14,203 nucleotides of DNA, from the NCBI GenBank assembly GCA_017853785.1, contig JAFMIX010000026.1, positions 1 to 14,203 of the forward strand, in the 5' to 3' direction. The notes below the pieces were generated by a model. It was not told the DNA's origin. It made no database searches and saw nothing but the letters and a program-made list of their open reading frames with translations. Shown here piece by piece: positions 13,713-14,203 of this stretch; the stretch's first letter is position 1, and each line of letters begins with the position of its first letter. The position numbers and the translations under genes were made by a program. This stretch comes from Verrucomicrobiales bacterium. Its GTDB lineage: Bacteria; Verrucomicrobiota; Verrucomicrobiia; Limisphaerales; JAFMIX01.

Positions 13713-14203
13713 TCACATATTGAATTCCGGGCCGAGGTAGATTTCGCGCGCTTTGGGATCGTCGACGAGCTGCTCAGCCACGCCATCATAGACGACTTCG
13801 CCTTTGTGGATGAGGTAGGCGCGGTCCACGAGCTTGAGAGTTTCGCGGACGTTGTGGTCGGTGATGAGAATGCTGAGGCCGCGGTCGCGCAACCGACGGA
13901 TAATCTTCTGCACCTCGTAAACGGCAATGGGGTCGATGCCGCTGAAAGGTTCGTCCAGCAGCAGGAGCTTGGGGCTGGTGACGAGGGCCCGGGTGATTTC
14001 GAGCCGGCGCTTTTCGCCGCCGCTCAACTGGTAGGCCATGCTGGAGGCGACGCCGGAGAGGTCGAGTTCGTCGAGCAGGTATTTCAGCCGCACCGCGCGC
14101 TCGGTGGAATCCATCTGACAGGTTTCGAGGATAGCGAGGATGTTTTGTGATACGGAGAGTTTACGGAAAACGGAAGGCTCTTGCGTGAGATAGCCGATAC
14201 GGC
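13713..14203 (-). CDS. lptB: LPS export ABC transporter ATP-binding protein LptB, C-terminal part
   Basis: 162 residues are visible; the first part, including Walker A, is off the right edge. LptB is the ATPase of LptB2FG, which extracts lipopolysaccharide from the inner membrane and drives it to the outer membrane. The visible frame begins with the Q-loop region IGYLTQEPSVFRKLSV, where EPSVFRKLSV closely matches LptB. The ABC signature LSGGEKRRLEITRAL, Walker B LLLLDEPFSGIDP and switch His in ITDHNVRETL follow, then the typical YLIHKGEVVYDG tail segment. The Met at 14114 is internal, since the frame is open to the window edge and continues the family sequence. It is followed after 6 bases by hprK. 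It implies an outer membrane with LPS or a related glycolipid. Confidence 0.95.
   Translation of the reverse strand, partial: RIGYLTQEPSVFRKLSVSQNILAILETCQMDSTERAVRLKYLLDELDLSGVASSMAYQLSGGEKRRLEITRALVTSPKLLLLDEPFSGIDPIAVYEVQKIIRRLRDRGLSILITDHNVRETLKLVDRAYLIHKGEVVYDGVAEQLVDDPKAREIYLGPEFNM

Noticed and set aside
12507..14150. 547-codon + strand open frame over yicC, hprK and lptB
   Set aside because: It runs antisense through three clearly recognised genes and has low-complexity shadow composition.

Overview
The window is about 14.2 kb of GC-rich bacterial DNA, densely coded, with no intergenic gap above about 120 bases. No RNA gene, transposase, CRISPR array or phage gene was seen. The gene set suggests a Gram-negative bacterium of the Verrucomicrobiota type: LptB of lipopolysaccharide export, System II cytochrome c biogenesis, HprK without the usual catalytic His, a long-form CcsA, and almost no Shine-Dalgarno sequences. 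The phylum is inferred from gene content and style, not from a marker gene.

Layout. On the + strand, the end of a ResB-like gene overlaps a CcsA-like gene (2-2217); together they form a System II haem delivery and ligation unit. A Lon protease lies convergent to it on the - strand (2336-4735). Divergent from lon is larE (4845-5786, +), the sulfur-donating enzyme of nickel-pincer cofactor synthesis. It carries an in-frame palindromic insert that adds about 30 residues. From 5818 to the right-hand end everything is on the - strand.

Read in transcription order from the right edge, the - strand holds lptB (partial) and hprK, 6 bases apart; then yicC and gmk, overlapping by 4 bases, and a stand-alone coaC; then a five-gene tight cluster. 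That cluster is a membrane histidine kinase, a sigma-54-dependent NtrC-type response regulator, a small single-span membrane protein, a squalene/phytoene synthase of HpnD type, and a four-span DMT/EamA-SMR-type transporter.

Most genes are housekeeping (envelope, nucleotide and CoA metabolism, proteolysis, cytochrome maturation). The points most worth a second look are the coding palindromic insert in larE, the two-component/isoprenoid/transporter cluster, the missing His in HprK, the gmk-coaC junction lacking rpoZ and coaB, and start sites lacking Shine-Dalgarno sequences but with AT-rich leaders. I did not find a clear-cut new multi-gene system; the five-gene cluster is the nearest candidate.
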